From Smittium culicis (lineage: Eukaryota > Kickxellomycota > Harpellomycetes > Harpellales > Legeriomycetaceae): 27,973 nucleotides of DNA. The position numbers were made by a program, and so were the translations under genes. Under the pieces are notes generated by a model. The model did no database searches. It saw only the letters and a program-made list of their open reading frames with translations, and was not told the origin of the DNA. Below, in pieces: positions 14,161-24,285 of the stretch. The first letter of the stretch is position 1. Each line of letters starts with the position of its first letter. The stretch lies in NCBI GenBank assembly GCA_001970855.1, contig LSSN01000532.1, positions 3,807 through 31,779 of the forward strand, in the 5' to 3' direction.

Positions 14161-15579
14161 ATTGCAAAATTGAAATTCGTAAAAAAATCTCGTTCATACA
14201 CAGCTGTCTGTATTTTTAATATTTATTTATTAAAAAAAAAGCTTGTTACTCATAGATATATAATAAAAACAAAGGGGATGTATATGGGTGTAGGCTGAAT
14301 AGTAAAATGATAAATTGGAGATTTAAAAAAAAAAAAAACTAAATAATAATGATAATGATTTGTTTTTAGTAGGGATAAGCTATGTTATTTTATATTGGTA
14401 TATTGGAATTTTTAGATTTAAATGAAATAATAGAAATAATAGAATATACCTGATTTACTAATTTTATTTTTAGGCTCTGTTTGAGAAAATAAAAGGTTAT
14501 TTACATCAGTTCTGAGCTCTAATTTCAATATTGATGAGTGTAATATAAACTTTTATTCATATTTATTAATTTCAACTGAAGTTTATTAATATAGTATAAA
14601 ATGTTTGGATTTAAATTTTTAGTATGAAATAATTAATAAAAATAAATAGGTGAATAATAGCAATGGATTCGTAATTATAATAAACTTAAAACATAATAAT
14701 CTTATTTTTTGCAAAAAAAATTATGTATAAAATTGTATATTCAACGCCTAGTTCCGCTCAAAGGGTCTTGTGTTAGTTGTAAACTTTTAATCTATGAGGT
14801 GGCGAATGTAATCGTACATCGACCCATAAAAAATAAAGTATATTGACAGCTAAGAAATATGACTTTAAATTTTAACACTGAGGTTAATATTTAATAAATA
14901 GGAAAACTAGAAGAAACTAAAATCTTATTTCAAAAATAATAAAATTTCTCCTCGAACCAAGCTTACAGAATATTGGAATTTATATCACTAGAAGCTGAAA
15001 ATGATATCCTAGAGTTTACAGGAATGTTTTTCATAGGGCACACATTCGCTTTACACAAAATTAATTGATGAATATTAAGTTAGTTAGTTTGAAGAAAACC
15101 CCATAAGTGGGGGAGGGAGGGACAGCTTATGTTGACTAATATGATTTTTTCGACCCAATGTTCTCGTATTAATTTTATACGATGCTATTTTAGAAAATAG
15201 GATTTTGTGTATAATATAATTATGTTGCTTATAAAACTTTTAGGTTGGTTTTTTATAATTTAAATTATTTATTAAAATCATGACTTTTTATTGGATAAAA
15301 AATTATATTGAGCCTTTCGATAAAACGCAAAAACTGATGTCCCAAAAACTGTTCTTTTCGTCTCATATTATAACAATTTCCAAGATGAAACAGCTAAAGT
15401 CGAAAACAAGTCAGTGTGAATTTTGTCCTAATATATAGTTAATTGACTAGTTATTATTAATATAATAACAAAAAATAAATTCTGTTACAACATTACTGTT
15501 GTAAATATCGCTGATATTTCTAAACACTGTAGGAAATGGTTGTTAAGATATATAATTAATAATATTTTAAAATTTTTAT

Positions 15580-15661
15580 GGTGAAATGGCCGAGTGGTCT
15601 AAGGCGCCACGTTCAGGTCGTGGTCTCTTCGGGGGCGTGGGTTCAAATCCCACTTTCATCA
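15580..15661 (+). tRNA. tRNA-Leu, anticodon CAG
   Basis: A full cloverleaf can be drawn. The acceptor arm GGTGAAA pairs with TTTCATC (one G-U), followed by discriminator A. The D stem is GCC/GGC. The anticodon stem CCACG/CGTGG holds the 7-nt loop TTCAGGT, so the anticodon is CAG (codon CUG) and there is no intron. The T arm is GTGGG/CCCAC with loop TTCAAAT. A 13-nt variable arm fits a class II tRNA. Internal promoter boxes are clear: A box TGGCCGAGTGG and B box GGTTCAAATCC. T33 and A73 fit leucine identity rather than the Ser-type tRNA(CAG) of CUG-clade yeasts, so CUG is read as Leu. Confidence 0.97.
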
Positions 15662-15670
15662 ACTTCTTGA

Positions 15671-15674
15671 TTTT
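15671..15674 (+). terminator. RNA polymerase III terminator (T4)
   Basis: A TTTT run begins 10 nt after the discriminator base of tRNA-Leu, the usual form and spacing of a Pol III stop signal. Confidence 0.7.
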
Positions 15675-15864
15675 ACTAAATTTATATAGTACTGATCGAT
15701 GTATTTGTTTTTGCAATGAAAGATTAAGGAAATAATATTTTTTTTATTTTAAAGTATGATGGTCAGATGAATTAAATTTATTATTGGATGTACAAAATTG
15801 AAATAATTAGCTAGAATAATATAAAATTTATGTTAAAGTAAAGAGGTGGGGGAGGGGGACGAAG

Positions 15865-16686
15865 TTAATTTTTTTTGAGGGTGCTTTTTTTGCTTAGCAG
15901 TAAATTCCAGCCATTTTTAGCAGCTAATTTAGAGAAACTTGGGCACCAGGCGGCAGTTAAAGCGACTCTGATGGGCAGCAATAGTTTGTGAATGGCGTAT
16001 CCGGTGACGAGGATGACGATAGTTTTAGGTTCAAAGTAAGACAGGAGGGAGGAGGCAGCTTGGTCTTGGACGTCGCCTTGAGGGATAGAGGAGGTTAAGC
16101 TAGGGAAATATTTAGTGATTAAATCTAGAGCGTAGTTTGTAAAATTTTCGCCGCTAAAGTAGACTAGAAGAATGGATAGGGGCAAATCGATGGAGCTGAT
16201 TGCGAGGTATAAAAACACAGCGATTCTACCATATTGGGAGAAAATGGAGGAAAGTTTTGATTGCTTTTTTGCTGGGTTGGGTTCAGGGTTTGGAGGAGCA
16301 TTTTGTGGCGTTTTGTTGGAGTAAAGTCGAGAAGTAATCATGGCTTTAAAGTTGTGACGGGGTAAGGTTCCGTTAGTAATAAAATTTTTCGACAGTAAAG
16401 AATATGAGTTGAAAGTGGAAATTTTTGAACAAGAGTTTGTATTGTACGAAGGAAAAATAGGAGTTCTAAATGAAGCGGTTTGGGAAACTGCGAAAGACTT
16501 TGAAAAGAATCTTTTACTTTGAGAAGACTTTAAAGCGGGGAAAGAGGATTGTACGTTATTGTGCATAGAATGCGGAGGGAATAGTAGAGATATTTTTGAA
16601 CCAAGAGATCGATTTTTGGGGGCAGCTTTGACTAAAGCACTGCTAAAAAGCAAGGCGTTACTGGTAAAAATGCTTTGGAAAGACAT
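15865..16686 (-). CDS. Mitochondrial DUF1279 protein (FAM210/Nat2-like)
   Basis: A single-exon gene of 273 residues with a true ATG at 16686 and stop TAA at 15867-15865. The first ~120 residues are rich in Ser, Lys, Arg and Phe with very few acidic residues, as expected for a long mitochondrial presequence. A Pro/Asn linker follows (about 126-140), then a DUF1279-type domain at about 145-260. It holds two membrane segments: one after FSQYGRIAVFLYLAISSID (from about 149) and one around the signature YAIHKLLLPIR (230-240), ending near NGW (258-260). The family (FAM210A/B in animals, Nat2 in yeast) sits in mitochondrial membranes; its biochemical role is not well defined and none is assigned here. 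A C-rich tract on the coding strand follows the stop at once. TTTATT at 15777-15782 could be an antisense AATAAA signal. tRNA-Leu ends 203 nt away. Confidence 0.85.
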   Translation of the reverse strand: MSFQSIFTSNALLFSSALVKAAPKNRSLGSKISLLFPPHSMHNNVQSSFPALKSSQSKRFFSKSFAVSQTASFRTPIFPSYNTNSCSKISTFNSYSLLSKNFITNGTLPRHNFKAMITSRLYSNKTPQNAPPNPEPNPAKKQSKLSSIFSQYGRIAVFLYLAISSIDLPLSILLVYFSGENFTNYALDLITKYFPSLTSSIPQGDVQDQAASSLLSYFEPKTIVILVTGYAIHKLLLPIRVALTAAWCPSFSKLAAKNGWNLLLSKKSTLKKN

Positions 16687-16930
16687 ACTATGCTGATAGG
16701 ATATAAAGGTGTTGGATATAGAGTGAGTTAGTGGATATACGTGGGTAAGGTAATAAAGAGTAGACTGTGAGGAGTAAGAGCAATATTAATAAATTAAAAC
16801 CCTAATTTCGTCTATATAGGCATTGAATTTTTGAACTGTTTTATATGAACGAAATCAAGTATATATTTTTTTTCTATAAAACCAGCCAAGAAATCCTCAG
16901 GCCATTATGATCTCGGCGCTAAAATAAAGG

Positions 16931-16940
16931 GCCAATTGGC
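16931..16940. promoter_or_regulatory. Palindromic CCAAT element
   Basis: GCCAATTGGC is a perfect 10-bp palindrome with a CCAAT box on each strand, about 245 nt upstream of the DUF1279 start codon. The overlapping 9-mer GGGCCAATT recurs at 13448-13456, about 365 nt upstream of the SLC1 start. CCAAT is the core site of the HAP/NF-Y complex in fungi; use here is inferred. Confidence 0.35.
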
Positions 16941-17507
16941 AGGGCTTTGAGTAGTGTAGCGAATAAAGTTCAGGTGTGAAACAAGTTATTGGTTTGTATG
17001 AAAAGCGACAGGCTCTTAGGAGTAAATTACCGGGTCTAGCGAGATCAAATTAAAGGTAATGAAAGCAATAAAGATCCAGCTGAAATTTTAATAAAGTATA
17101 AGATGAGATGGATTAAATGCAGCAAGATAGCTTCAAAAGCCGATATTTAGTCAAGTTGGTCATATCGCTTTTTATACTGATATGTGCGATAATTATAGTA
17201 AACGTAGCATCGGTTAAGTATTATACTGGCCAGCATAAACTCGAATACCTGAGCACTAACTTCATACTTGCGGGAAATGATATGCAACAATCTTAGACAG
17301 GACGGAATACTCTCATTTCAGCTAAACTCTTTAGTAGAGCTTTTGCAGTAAAATTGAATTATAGCCCTTCAATGCCTCAAAACGTATCCAAGAAAATCGA
17401 TGATTATTAACTACTTAAATTAATATCTTAACACCCATTGGACATTTTATGATAAGCTTTATTATTTATTTTTGATACATTCGGCCTCCATTGGCTACTT
17501 TCTAGCA

Positions 17508-17948
17508 TTAAATACAAAAAGCTATTATTTCTCCACTAATGTTAGTCCAATCACCATTACACTCTCCTTGAACTATATAATTACCCAATAAATTTGCAGT
17601 ACAACGTAAGCACACCGAGACTGGGGTTTTATCTGTTTTCAGGCGATTTACAAGACGCATTTTGTCGAATGCTCAAATAAATTAAATCACGCCCCTTTGG
17701 CTGTTATCGCAAAATAATAATTTACTATTTTCAACAATTCTGTACAATATCAAATTTAACATTTTCGCAAATTCCGCACAAAATCTGCACATTTCTGAAG
17801 CAGCCTTAATACATCCTATACTTTTTTTAACCCAACAACTGTGTTTTACTCTTCCTGCTTACAAGTATCCATATCCGATCAATAAGCATCCACGGCAACT
17901 CTCTAGACCCCTTCGCCTTCTCTTATGGCTCTTTCTCTCACTCCTCAT
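17508..17948 (-). pseudogene. Decayed reading frame, possibly an ISXO2/Merlin-like transposase fragment
   Basis: One minus-strand frame runs 147 codons from an ATG at 17948 with only three internal stops, where about ten would be expected at this composition. It shows a basic start (residues SHKRRRRG), then Cys pairs CRGC, CRFC, FCDN and CLRC. The stretch MRLVNRLKTDK followed by CLRCT, then a hydrophobic GEIIAF, loosely recalls the zinc-binding N-terminal part of ISXO2-like (Merlin) transposases. In the shifted frame after about 17520 the hydrophobic run seems to go on (LYLMLESSQW), suggesting a frameshift. No catalytic DDE region was found. The similarity is by eye, the statistics alone are weak, and plus-strand frames overlap it, so this is tentative. 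Confidence 0.25.
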
Positions 17949-18417
17949 ATTATAGATTTGGGTTTACAGCCAGGGTTTCTACCCAATAAATACTCAGCTC
18001 TAACGAGCCCTGAAAATCTAATGGCTTATAAATTAAAATAACTAGCCAATGAATGTGTGAGTTTCTTATAATCTATTATTACCGCGAATAATCATCTTTT
18101 TATTTCCTTATTGTTGCTGAACTTTAAAACGCGACTTTATCAGTTGTTTAGTTTTATAGCTCTAAAACCAAGTTCATTGCTACTTTATTTTCAACCCCAC
18201 ATACAAACTATCCATTTACTCTTCCATCTCTATCAAGACTCTATCTTTAGCAAGCTCCCAAAATACTACCATAACCGATCCCTTGTCTTTTCTTTTCTTT
18301 TCTTTAGTTCTTTTTTTTATATTTTGGCATCTTCCTCTTGTACAGTCTCTTTATGTCAATTCTCTCTTATATCCCACGCTTTCCATTTCCTATCATATTT
18401 TATCATTTACTATAAGC

Positions 18418-19285
18418 ATGAGCATCGTAATCAAGTTAATTTCAGTCCTTGGTCTCGTCGTATTCACCGTGTTGGGACTCTTCTGTATAGGTACATTACA
18501 TCCATCCTTTTTTTTTTCTCTACTCGCCAAATCTTATTCTCGTATCTTTTGTTTTTACCCTAGCCAAATCATATTACTACTTCCCTATACTCCCTTACTT
18601 AATCATTCTTTTCTTTAAAATATAAAATTCAGGCTGTGGACTTTATATGGCTTCCGAATGGGTCGAAGAAAATTCTAGAAAAGCTAAAAAAATTCTCGAG
18701 ATTTATACTATTGTAAGTTTTATCTCCTCCCCCCCTTCATGCCCCCGCTTACTTTCTTTTTAAAGAAAAAGCAAAAATCTAAAAACTAAAATACATTTTT
18801 AGGTATCACTAGTGCTTCTCTTGCTGTTTTTTATTCTTGATGGCGCTCCTTTATTAAGAACTCTCTTCTCCATTTTATGCTTGGGAATTTACAGCTTGTT
18901 CCTCAACACCTTCCCACTTGTCAATCTAGCCAGTTTCTCTTTCATCGCAAGCTGCGGTAAACTTCCCTCCCCCCCCCCCCATAGCCTATATCCAACTATT
19001 ATTTTTACTTACTTTTAAAATACCTTTTTTAAAAATTACATAGTCTGTGCTTTGGCTAACCACTTTGTTTGGTTCACCTACTTCGCCAACAGCTTCACTA
19101 ATTACACCGTTCTCGAAGTTATTTCTTTTATGACCCTTTGCGTCTGGCTCCTTCCCATCTTGTACCTCATTTCTCTCGATTCTCCCTCTAACTCCTTACC
19201 AAGCTACGACTCCTCTGGAAAATCTAAAAAAAGACAGAAAATTTTCTCCTCCATATTCTCCTCCTTCTCTTTTGAAAAACAATAG
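18418..19285 (+). CDS. SVP26: Erv26/Svp26 (TEX261 family) ER-Golgi cargo receptor, 4 exons
   Basis: A small multi-spanning membrane protein that, in the family, recruits type II membrane proteins such as mannosyltransferases into COPII vesicles at the ER. Exons: 18418-18490, 18633-18712, 18803-18956 and 19044-19285. Introns are 142, 90 and 87 nt with donors GTACAT, GTAAGT and GTAAAC; phases 1, 0, 1 close to give 182 residues, against about 196 in TEX261 and 228 in yeast Svp26. Conserved stretches: GLYMASEWVEEN after the first membrane segment, LDGAPLLRTLFS, TFPLVNLAS, ASCVCALANHFVWFTYF (which spans the third intron) and SFMTLCVWLLPILYLISL. The C-terminus is basic and cytosolic in relatives. 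Introns 2 and 3 carry C-rich tracts near the donor. AATAAA at 19342-19347 lies 57 nt after the stop. The gene converges on the Ap4A phosphorylase gene, 244 nt away. Confidence 0.92.
18957..18980 (+). promoter_or_regulatory. C12 tract just after a 5' splice site
   Basis: Intron 3 of SVP26 begins GTAAACTTCCCT and runs straight into twelve C (18969-18980). Intron 2 of the same gene has a C7 tract (18729-18735) 16 nt after its donor and a C5 tract at 18742-18746. Intron 1 of the neighbouring Ap4A phosphorylase gene begins GTAAGCTTTTTCCCTCCC. Such runs are striking in this A+T-rich DNA. A splicing role is inferred. Confidence 0.3.
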
Positions 19286-19529
19286 TATCACTACAATCTT
19301 CCCTCTTTTTCTCTTTTATGTTTTTTTTTCTTTTAAAAAAAAATAAATTAAAGAAAAGAAAACACACACTTTATTCCACTCAGCTACGCTTTCCATTTAA
19401 TAAACTCATCCAATTATTAAACATTAAATACCATATCAAGTTAATTGAAAATAATTGTCTGTAAATATATCTTTTAAACACAAACTACCTATACTCGACT
19501 ATTATTTAAAAAAAATTTAAAAAATAGCT

Positions 19530-20939
19530 TTATAAGTGCGAAGAATTTTTCATAAACCCTGATCTAGCCAAAACGTCCAAAACTCCAGCCTCATGGACCA
19601 AATTTACTTGCTCCTCGCTCTTGCATAGCAAGAACCCTGCAAAAGCAAGCGAATTTATTGGAATTCCTTCCGTCTCCCTCTTGCTCCTAGGCACAAGCAC
19701 CATCCCTGCCCTCGTCAAAATAAAGTTGTACGAGTAAAATGCCGGCTTTACCCATCCTTTCATGCCGCCTGATCCGTCATCCAGTGCATTCTCAACTGCT
19801 CGTGACTCCATGAACTTGTTTAGCTCGACTAGTAGCTTGCTGTAGCATTCTTTTAAATACGCCGACACTTTCGATAATTGCTCCTGTGAACTAGTTGGCT
19901 TCAGTAAGCTTATAACGTTTGGATCAAACCGAACTCCCCAATGGAAAAAATCAATATCAATCGAGCTATGCACCGAATCTAATTGAATAATATTTAAGTG
20001 ACATAAAAACACTATAAATAACTACAATAAAGACCAATATATAATATTTAAATTATTAACTGCTGATAAAATAAGGTCGCTCAAACTAACCTTGTGGCGG
20101 AGACGATTTAAGCCAAATCTCGATTATAGGAGATTCCGTGATACCTGTAGTAAGCGGGACTACCTGGAGATGTTTGTGTGGCTGACTAGAAATACAAGAA
20201 AAAATATTATTATATAATACACATTATTCAAGCAATATAAATAAAATGATAATATTAGAGGCCAGCAGGATGTATTGTACATTTAAAAGAAAAAAGACGA
20301 ACCTCGCACCAGAATCATCGCCACTATTGTAGAACGTTATAGTGGGCTCTTCGATTCTTGAAATGACATTGACAACAGCATCGAAATCCACACTATCCAA
20401 ATCTGTGCCTTGCTCGACAAATTCTATATTCAGAAATATATTATTAATATTTACTTACTCGATTTCTATATTACTTATTTTTATAAAGAATGGATATGTA
20501 TAAAGCGTTTTACTTTTGGAGGTCAGCAATAAATGGTATGGGATAATGCAAAATTTGTTGAGAATTAGGTTGTAAGAAGGCTCTATCGATTGCAGATAAA
20601 GCTCTTTTTCCAAATTCAGAAATGGATTCACAAATTTCTTATCTTTTAGTTTGTCTTCGGGACTAGTATCAGGCAGCTTTGATAAAATAGGTGCAACTCT
20701 AACCTCGAACTTTTTTAATAAAGCAAGCAATAGCATTAGATAGGACGGGGGCGGAGCAACGTCTTGAAAAATAAGACTGAATTCAAATATGGATGTGAAA
20801 TTATTAGTTTTGAGGGAGGGAAAAAGCTTACCTTGACGTCCTTTTCTATACATGTAATTAATCTAGAATCGTAGAAAAGAAGTTTTCCGGAAGCCAGAGC
20901 TTGCTGGTACCTACTTTTAATAAAGCTCATAAGATTCAT
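19530..20939 (-). CDS. APA2: Ap4A phosphorylase / ATP adenylyltransferase (Apa1/Apa2), 5 exons
   Basis: Predicted to split diadenosine tetraphosphate with phosphate into ATP and ADP, a fungal-type reaction of the HIT/GalT superfamily. Exons on the minus strand: 20939-20832, 20709-20514, 20423-20303, 20185-20091 and 19978-19530. Introns are 122, 90, 117 and 112 nt. Phases 0, 1, 2, 1 close exactly to 322 residues, against 325 in yeast Apa2. Landmarks: SYNLILNKFCIIPYHLLLTS (81-100), FYNSGDDSGA (132-141) running across the intron into SQPHKHLQVV with the catalytic H-x-H-x-Q at 145-149, and a C-terminal domain with SYNFILTRAGMVLVPRSKRE. The third donor (GTTCGT) is a weak GT site, but the HxHxQ junction supports it. 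The first acceptor (TTAAAAAAG) could instead lie 6 nt further on. TATAAAAT on the minus strand (21036-21029) is about 90 nt upstream of the ATG. Confidence 0.92.
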
Positions 20940-21306
20940 AACGTTTTTCTTTTGTTTTTTTTTTTTGAATTTTTGTCTAAATTGTCGAAATTAGAAAAAA
21001 TGAAGCTTTAGTTGATGAAAAAATGTATATTTTATAACTACAGTTTTATCTTTATCAGAATAAAAATATATAGTAAATTGGAAAAGAAATTATAAAATTA
21101 TAGTCTTAATTAACTGCACCTATTTATTGCCTCCCTTTTTAATTTTTATCAAACTCCTAAATTTTCTGCATAAAACTCCTTTCCTACTCCTTTAAAAAAA
21201 ATAAAGTCACGAGATTGTTTGATTTTACACAGGGCCTGTTATTTTCTTAGTAGCATTTATTACACGTACAGAATCTCCAAACAATAAGCTACTATAATTA
21301 CCAAGC

Positions 21307-21501
21307 TTAACCCTTTCACCACCGGTAGACTGGTTTTGACATACCTAACATAACCAACCGCAATCAGTACTAATAATTAAATTCAATTTATAATTAATTC
21401 ATTGGACTACTTTTGAACTCTAGCCAATAGTAAATAATTTCTAAAATTAAGCGAATCAAAACGGCATAATCAATAAAGAGTGTTGGACGGGAAAGGGTTG
21501 A
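21307..21501. mobile_element. Possible non-autonomous element with CCCTTTC terminal inverted repeats at TTAA-like sites
   Basis: The left end reads TTAA then CCCTTTCACCACCGG (from 21307). The right end, read on the minus strand, is TCAA then CCCTTTCCCGTCC (from 21501). AACCCTTTC/GAAAGGGTT is a perfect 9-bp inverted pair about 175 nt apart. A subterminal GGTTTTGAC/CGTTTTGAT similarity lies 20-43 nt inside each end. A TTAA target followed by CCC termini is the form seen in piggyBac-type elements. The interior has no coding frame, so it would be a MITE. The right target copy is imperfect and no second full copy is in view, so the call is tentative. Confidence 0.3.
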
Positions 21502-24115
21502 TGTATCTTTAACTTACAATTACATTTACCCATTTATTAATGCCTTTCTTTAAGCGTTATTTTACATGTACAGATAGTTTATTAATAACTTGATGAGGAA
21601 ATTCAACCATCATCTTCCATTTTTTACATCTTATTGATAATAAAATAAAAGACACCTAAAATTACAATAATTACCCTTGAAATAGTACCTTAGAATATCT
21701 GGCGAAGCTCGTTAGCCTATCTGCCTCTGAACTTTGAAGCTTTTCAAGAAAATGATAGTGTCAATTCTCCCCAAACGCACAAAAAAATTCATTGTTTTCG
21801 TAAAATATTATATATATCGGATATTCATACAACAGTGATGAGTTTTTTTAACGTCTACTTTAATCCACTATTAATATTCTCATTTTAAGTCTGTACGCAT
21901 TTTTCAGCTTTATAGGAGACCATAATATTAGAACAATAGTCAAAAAGCTGAAATAAATAACTAGGTACTGCTCATAATAAAAACTACTCCCAAATATTAG
22001 ATGATCTATTGAAGCATACACAGTTAATTAAGCAAATACCTGTATATAAACCACATTGTCGTTTCTCGATGACTGCCTAATTCTTATCAATTTTTCCTTC
22101 TTTTTAAAATAAAAATAATGTATATGAATTTTTTTTATGTAAATTTTACTACACTATCAATTGAAACCTATATAAAAGTATTTTTTCTATCTTCTTTTTG
22201 CCTGAAAACCCTTATCAGCACACTCATTAAAAATTTTATAAATTCAAATCCATCCTCTATATATCAATGTGCTTATGAGTTTATTTAATTATAAGACAGA
22301 AATACAAAGGTCTCAATTCAATTTTTTTTTCCTCAATTTCTTAAAACACATTTACTGATTTATATATATAACATCCTATTAAATTGAATCATCCTATTTT
22401 ATATGGTAAATGCTCTTTTATATCGATATTTATACATTTCATATATGATTAATTTTCATTAAAATAAATATTTATTCAATATATTATGTAATTAGTATCT
22501 TGAAAAAGAAACCCTCTCCTACTTAAAATGTCTATGAAACTCTATCGTTCACCAAGCTTTGATATTCCAACTCTAAAGTATTCCAAAATAAAAATTACTT
22601 ATTCAATAGCCTCATATATAAATACTTTTATATTACTTTGAATAAAATCTTTTTTTGCAGCCAACCCCTAGTATACTTTAATATTTCTGGAATTGAAAGT
22701 ATAAAATTCAATTAGATAGATGTTATTTTTGTATGTTTTAATTTCGTGTTATCGTTTTATATTACGTTATTTCAATACCATTTAATCTATGTTTGATTAA
22801 TATTGGTATATAATAACTTTATAATAAAATTTTTACTTACGAAGAGTTACGTGTTTTTAAAAACACTATTATTTAAAAAGGGAGTGTTATTATAAATTAT
22901 TTGGTACATTTATACATCATTATTCTAGTCGATGATTCTTATATTGAAATACCTATAGACGAGATAAATTTAACATAATAAAAAACAAAAAAAAATTATG
23001 ATTAAAAATGGTAGAATTTGTTCTTCATACATCATTTTTTTGTTAAAATATTTATCGATAAAAAAATCCTACTAAATTAATAGATTGTCGATTTCAAAAG
23101 ATACATTATTCTAGCAAAATTTTTGATTTATTTTACGATATTTGGCTAGAAATTTTTCTTTAAAATTAGTCTAGTGTTTAAAATACATTATTTATATCGA
23201 AAAATATATATATTTGTTTTTTTTTCTATTGCCATATACCTCTTTTTAATTTATCCTGTAACAAGTATTTGACTGAAATAAAATATGACATTGAATATAG
23301 TATGATATTACAAATCGCAATGTTATGCTTACTTCACGACATTCATAGTTGATTACTCATCATGAAAGGGCTCATTAAAGCTTTTTTATTAATAAAATTT
23401 AATTATTTATATTGATTCTATGTGGGTTTTATTTGATTTATTTTACTACTTTCCAAATACGTTTTTTTTTTTTTTTTGGAAACACAGCCCATTTGACCCC
23501 TAAATAGTTTTCTGAATTCAGTATTTATTATTTACCTGCTCATGCTTAATAAATAGGAAAACGCGGTAATACTAAAATTATCGAATACAAAAGTGAAATT
23601 TTTGATTTTTTGAAATGTTACATTTTCTGTAGATGAATAAAAATATAAGCAAGGCTGAAATAGCATAAAAATTAAACTCGTGTGTATACCAGCTATAAAA
23701 ATATCACTTTAATTCATTTTTTTTGCCCCTTTGTTCAGTTTTATTTTATCATTTAATATATTCTTTTATTTTTACGTGTGTTTCTTGCTATAAAAATACA
23801 ATAAAGGATTATATATTAATTAATATTTAATAAATACGTAAATATTAGCTATACCGTGCATTTTTCATTTAAAATTTTTTTCAAATAATTCATCTTGAAA
23901 TTAGTGAAACAATATCTACTATTTATACTAATGTATTATAACTTGTTAAAAATATACTTTATAATTGCAAAATTTTTTAGACAGCGTTGCGTTTATATAA
24001 ACCGGCGTGTATTCTCATATTTAAATTATTCTTTTGCAGCTAGCAGTAAGCTCATTATATATTGATGCTAATGAATTTAACTGTGGGGTTTAGTTTGATT
24101 TTTTTTTTTTATGTT

Positions 24116-24224
24116 AGGTATAAATGAAGGTGAAAAAATAGGTCAATGACATAAATTAGTCTAATTTAAAAGGTATAAATAACTTTGGCTGAGAAGAAAA
24201 TTTCAGCATTAAAAAGCTATAAAA
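24116..24224 (+). promoter_or_regulatory. Candidate TATA elements of the GH17-like gene
   Basis: TATAAATA at 24174-24181 lies 105 nt upstream of the ATG and TATAAAA at 24218-24224 lies 62 nt upstream. The 10-mer AGGTATAAAT occurs at 24116-24125 and again at 24171-24180, a 55-nt repeat. A pyrimidine-rich stretch leads into the start codon. In A+T-rich DNA such boxes also arise by chance. Confidence 0.35.
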
Positions 24225-24285
24225 ATTACTTTGAATTACTTTCTACTTTCTACTTAATACTCTTAATCTTTTTTTTATAAAAATA

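Larger units (their letters stand above)
13085..15579. other. Intergenic region between SLC1 and tRNA-Leu
   Basis: No supportable protein gene. The SLC1 promoter should lie at the left end. A GGGCCAATT at 13448-13456 contains a CCAAT box and recurs upstream of the DUF1279 gene. An inverted repeat (13946-13986) and a degenerate tandem repeat (13991-14160) sit together. A G-rich run lies at 15108-15121 inside a 6-bp inverted repeat (CATAAG/CTTATG). Short open frames at 13672-13869 and 15280-15438 have ATG starts but no recognisable domain and are not called. Confidence 0.6.
16687..18417. other. Divergent intergenic region with CCAAT boxes and decayed coding traces
   Basis: It separates the divergently transcribed DUF1279 and SVP26 genes and is visibly less A+T-rich than the other spacers. 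CCAAT pentamers lie at 17547-17551, 17585-17589, 17983-17987 and 18046-18050; the reverse form ATTGG lies at 17437-17441 and 17490-17494; and the palindrome GCCAATTGGC at 16931-16940 carries both. A decayed frame is described at 17508-17948 on the minus strand. Short plus-strand frames (17117-17296, 59 codons, one hydrophobic segment; 17925-18041, 38 codons) are not called as genes. The stretch just before SVP26 is pyrimidine-rich. Confidence 0.55.
20940..24285. other. Intergenic region between APA2 and the GH17-like gene
   Basis: No supportable gene. It holds the APA2 promoter at the left and the GH17-like promoter at the right. A TTAA-flanked inverted pair of CCCTTTC ends lies at 21307-21501. 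A T16 run at 23462-23477 sits between the 8-bp inverted repeats TTTCCAAA (23450-23457) and TTTGGAAA (23475-23482). The rest is A+T-rich and unremarkable. Confidence 0.6.

Noticed and set aside
15280..15438. 52-codon plus-strand frame ending in CEFCPNI
   Set aside because: The Cys pair is suggestive, but the length is within chance and nothing follows it in frame.
17925..18041. 38-codon plus-strand frame upstream of SVP26
   Set aside because: Composition looks coding-like, but it is short, overlaps the decayed minus-strand frame and has no recognisable match.
18111..18563. 150-codon plus-strand open frame overlapping SVP26 exon 1
   Set aside because: It is in another frame from the SVP26 exon, is dominated by Ser, Phe and Leu from a pyrimidine-rich leader and intron, and shows no domain.
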